A DNA stretch of 7,685 bases, from NCBI GenBank assembly GCA_016214925.1, contig JACRMO010000295.1:1-7685 (forward strand), in the 5' to 3' direction. Positions 6,875 through 7,685 of this stretch are shown piece by piece. The notes below the pieces were generated by a model that saw only the letters and a list, made by a program, of their open reading frames with translations, searched no databases and was not told the origin of the DNA. The translations under genes were made by a program, and so were the position numbers. Positions within the stretch are counted from its first letter, which is position 1. Each line of letters starts with the position of its first letter. Origin of the DNA: Gammaproteobacteria bacterium (GTDB lineage: Bacteria; Pseudomonadota; Gammaproteobacteria; Thiohalobacterales; Thiohalobacteraceae).

Positions 6875-7207
6875 GCCGGCAGCGTTTCCGGTCCCTGCTC
6901 GCAGCATCTCGGCACATCACCGACTTACCTTTGCCACCCCGATTGGAACTGCGACGGGATTCACAGATCGACCCGCGACCGGAGCAAAAACCGGTATGGC
7001 ACACGGCGCATCGAGTGTGGGCAATTATCCGCATCGCCTCCGCATGCGTATTACATCGACAGCCAACTTTTCCACATGCATGCGCGAGCATATCCGCGCT
7101 TGGATCGCAGGTGCAGCAAATACCGTTATTTCAGGCCGAAAAGCCTTCCACTGCGAATTTATTGTGCTATCTTATGCTGCGTTGGATATCTACCTGCTGG
7201 AAACACA

Positions 7208-7213
7208 GAGGAG
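7208..7213 (+). promoter_or_regulatory. Ribosome binding site of the HU-family gene
   Basis: GAGGAG lies 9 nt before the ATG at 7223, a strong and well-placed Shine-Dalgarno sequence that fixes the start. Confidence 0.75.
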
Positions 7214-7222
7214 CAATATTGA

Positions 7223-7585
7223 ATGGCTGCGAAGAAGAAGGCTGCAAGCAAATCCGCCAAGAAGAGTGTCGCCAAGGCATCGAACTCCCCCACGACCAAG
7301 TCTGAAGCCATGGGCTACATCGCCGAGCATACCGGTCTGACCAAGAAAGACGTCGGTTCCGTGTTCGAGGCGCTGAGCGGACTCATCAAGCGTGACCTGA
7401 AGAAAAACGGTCCGGGTATCTTCAGCGTTCCCGGTCTGATGAAGATCAAAGTTGTGCGCAAGCCGGCCACCAAGGCTCGCAAGGGCATCAACCCCTTCAC
7501 CAAGGAAGAAACCGTGTTCAAGGCCAAACCGGCCCGCAATGTGGTCAAAATCGCCGCGCTGAAGGCGCTCAAGGACATGGTCTAA
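7223..7585 (+). CDS. HU-family histone-like DNA-binding protein with Lys/Ala-rich N-terminal tail (120 aa)
   Basis: Residues 1-20 or so (MAAKKKAASKSAKKSVAKAS) form a basic, disordered, histone-H1-like tail. Residues about 25-120 match the HU/IHF fold. Helices run over TKSEAMGYIAEHTGLTKKDV and EALSGLIKRDLKK, followed by GIFSVPGLMKIKVVRKPATK and the DNA-intercalating arm, with Pro91 in GINPFTKEE at the position of the HU arm-tip proline. KAKPARNVVKIAALKALKDM is the C-terminal helix. At 120 residues it is longer than classical HU (about 90), mostly because of the tail. HU proteins bend and compact DNA as dimers in the nucleoid. It is transcribed away from the minus-strand cluster, has its own strong ribosome binding site and is followed by a hairpin terminator, so it is probably monocistronic and highly expressed. 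The family call is confident. Confidence 0.93.
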   Translation: MAAKKKAASKSAKKSVAKASNSPTTKSEAMGYIAEHTGLTKKDVGSVFEALSGLIKRDLKKNGPGIFSVPGLMKIKVVRKPATKARKGINPFTKEETVFKAKPARNVVKIAALKALKDMV

Positions 7586-7605
7586 GCCGACACACCGGCG
7601 ACCTG

Positions 7606-7685
7606 GGCGCAAGGAGGCGCGCATAACTCAAAACGGGGAATCCAGCTGGATTCCCCGTTTTGAGTTATGCGCGCCTCCTTGCGCC
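7606..7685. repeat. 80-bp perfect palindrome reaching the window edge
   Basis: All 40 bases from 7606 to 7645 are exactly complementary, in reverse, to 7646-7685, with no spacer and no mismatch (checked base by base). The inner 32 bp look like a terminator, but the outer arms (ggcgcaaggaggcgcgc and its complement) are not typical of one. Because the palindrome stops exactly where the sequence ends, a fold-back assembly or library artefact at the hairpin is a serious possibility. Confidence 0.9.
7634..7661 (+). terminator. Rho-independent terminator of the HU gene
   Basis: A 10-bp perfect stem (cggggaatcc / ggattccccg) with the tetraloop agct is followed by TTTT and preceded by AAAA, 48 bp after the HU stop. 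The matching A and T tracts would let it work in both directions. The T-run is only four bases, and the flanks are part of a longer perfect palindrome. Confidence 0.75.

Larger units (their letters stand above)
6774..7222. other. Divergent intergenic region (about 450 bp) between the giant-gene cluster and the HU gene
   Basis: No convincing gene is seen on either strand. Short open frames exist, but their predicted proteins are Cys/Arg/His-rich and low in ordinary protein signals, and none has a good ribosome binding site. The left 100 bp hold the candidate promoter and dyads for the minus-strand cluster. The right end, about 7140-7200, is AT-richer and must hold the HU promoter; TATCTT (7168-7173) and TATGCT (7173-7178) are candidate -10 boxes without a clear -35. 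From about 6880 to 7140 I see nothing I can name. Confidence 0.6.

Noticed and set aside
6867..7091. Minus-strand 74-codon Cys-rich frame containing CHTG
   Set aside because: It lacks a paired CxxCH heme motif or regular metal-binding spacing, has no ribosome binding site, and is compositionally like non-coding GC-rich DNA.
6863..7222. Plus-strand 119-codon frame whose stop directly abuts the HU start
   Set aside because: It starts inside the palindrome, has no ribosome binding site, and its translation has no recognisable features; the HU promoter and Shine-Dalgarno sequence must lie within it.

Overview
The window is GC-rich bacterial DNA and looks like a proteobacterium, most plausibly a gammaproteobacterium. 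The pointers are Shine-Dalgarno-led genes, a single-domain HU-type protein with a Lys/Ala-rich tail, a small stand-alone Rieske protein and a c-NMP/rhodanese protein. This placement is an inference; there is no rRNA or other marker gene.

Layout: almost all of the window (1-6767) is one minus-strand gene cluster, read right to left. First comes a very large gene of about 1675 codons (6767-1740). Then, 33 bp further on, a Rieske [2Fe-2S] protein (1706-1359). After an 86-bp gap comes an exported single-domain rhodanese (1272-838). After only 13 bp comes the N-terminal part of a membrane sensor that runs off the left edge (824-1). On the right, a 449-455 bp non-coding divergent region (to 7222) separates this cluster from a plus-strand HU-family gene (7223-7585), which is followed by a strong hairpin terminator.

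The centrepiece is the large protein. In order it has a degenerate cyclic-nucleotide-binding fold, a second one with a recognisable phosphate-binding cassette, a rhodanese domain with an intact Cys loop, and a coiled-coil rod of over 900 residues. That rod includes 775 consecutive residues without proline. One transmembrane helix follows, then a Pro/Ala/Glu linker, and finally a C-terminal FGE-sulfatase (SUMF1-like) domain that lacks the Cys pair of true formylglycine-generating enzymes. The predicted topology is N-in/C-out: a cytoplasmic regulatory and sulfurtransferase head on a very long rod, with a periplasmic SUMF1-like domain.

Together with the cytoplasmic Rieske protein, the periplasmic rhodanese and the sensor, this suggests a membrane-spanning redox or sulfur sensing system under second-messenger control. 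The domain assignments are read from the sequence. The joint function is inference.

The last 80 bases (7606-7685) form a perfect zero-spacer palindrome that stops exactly at the window edge. Its core is a natural-looking terminator, but the full extent may be an assembly or library fold-back artefact.
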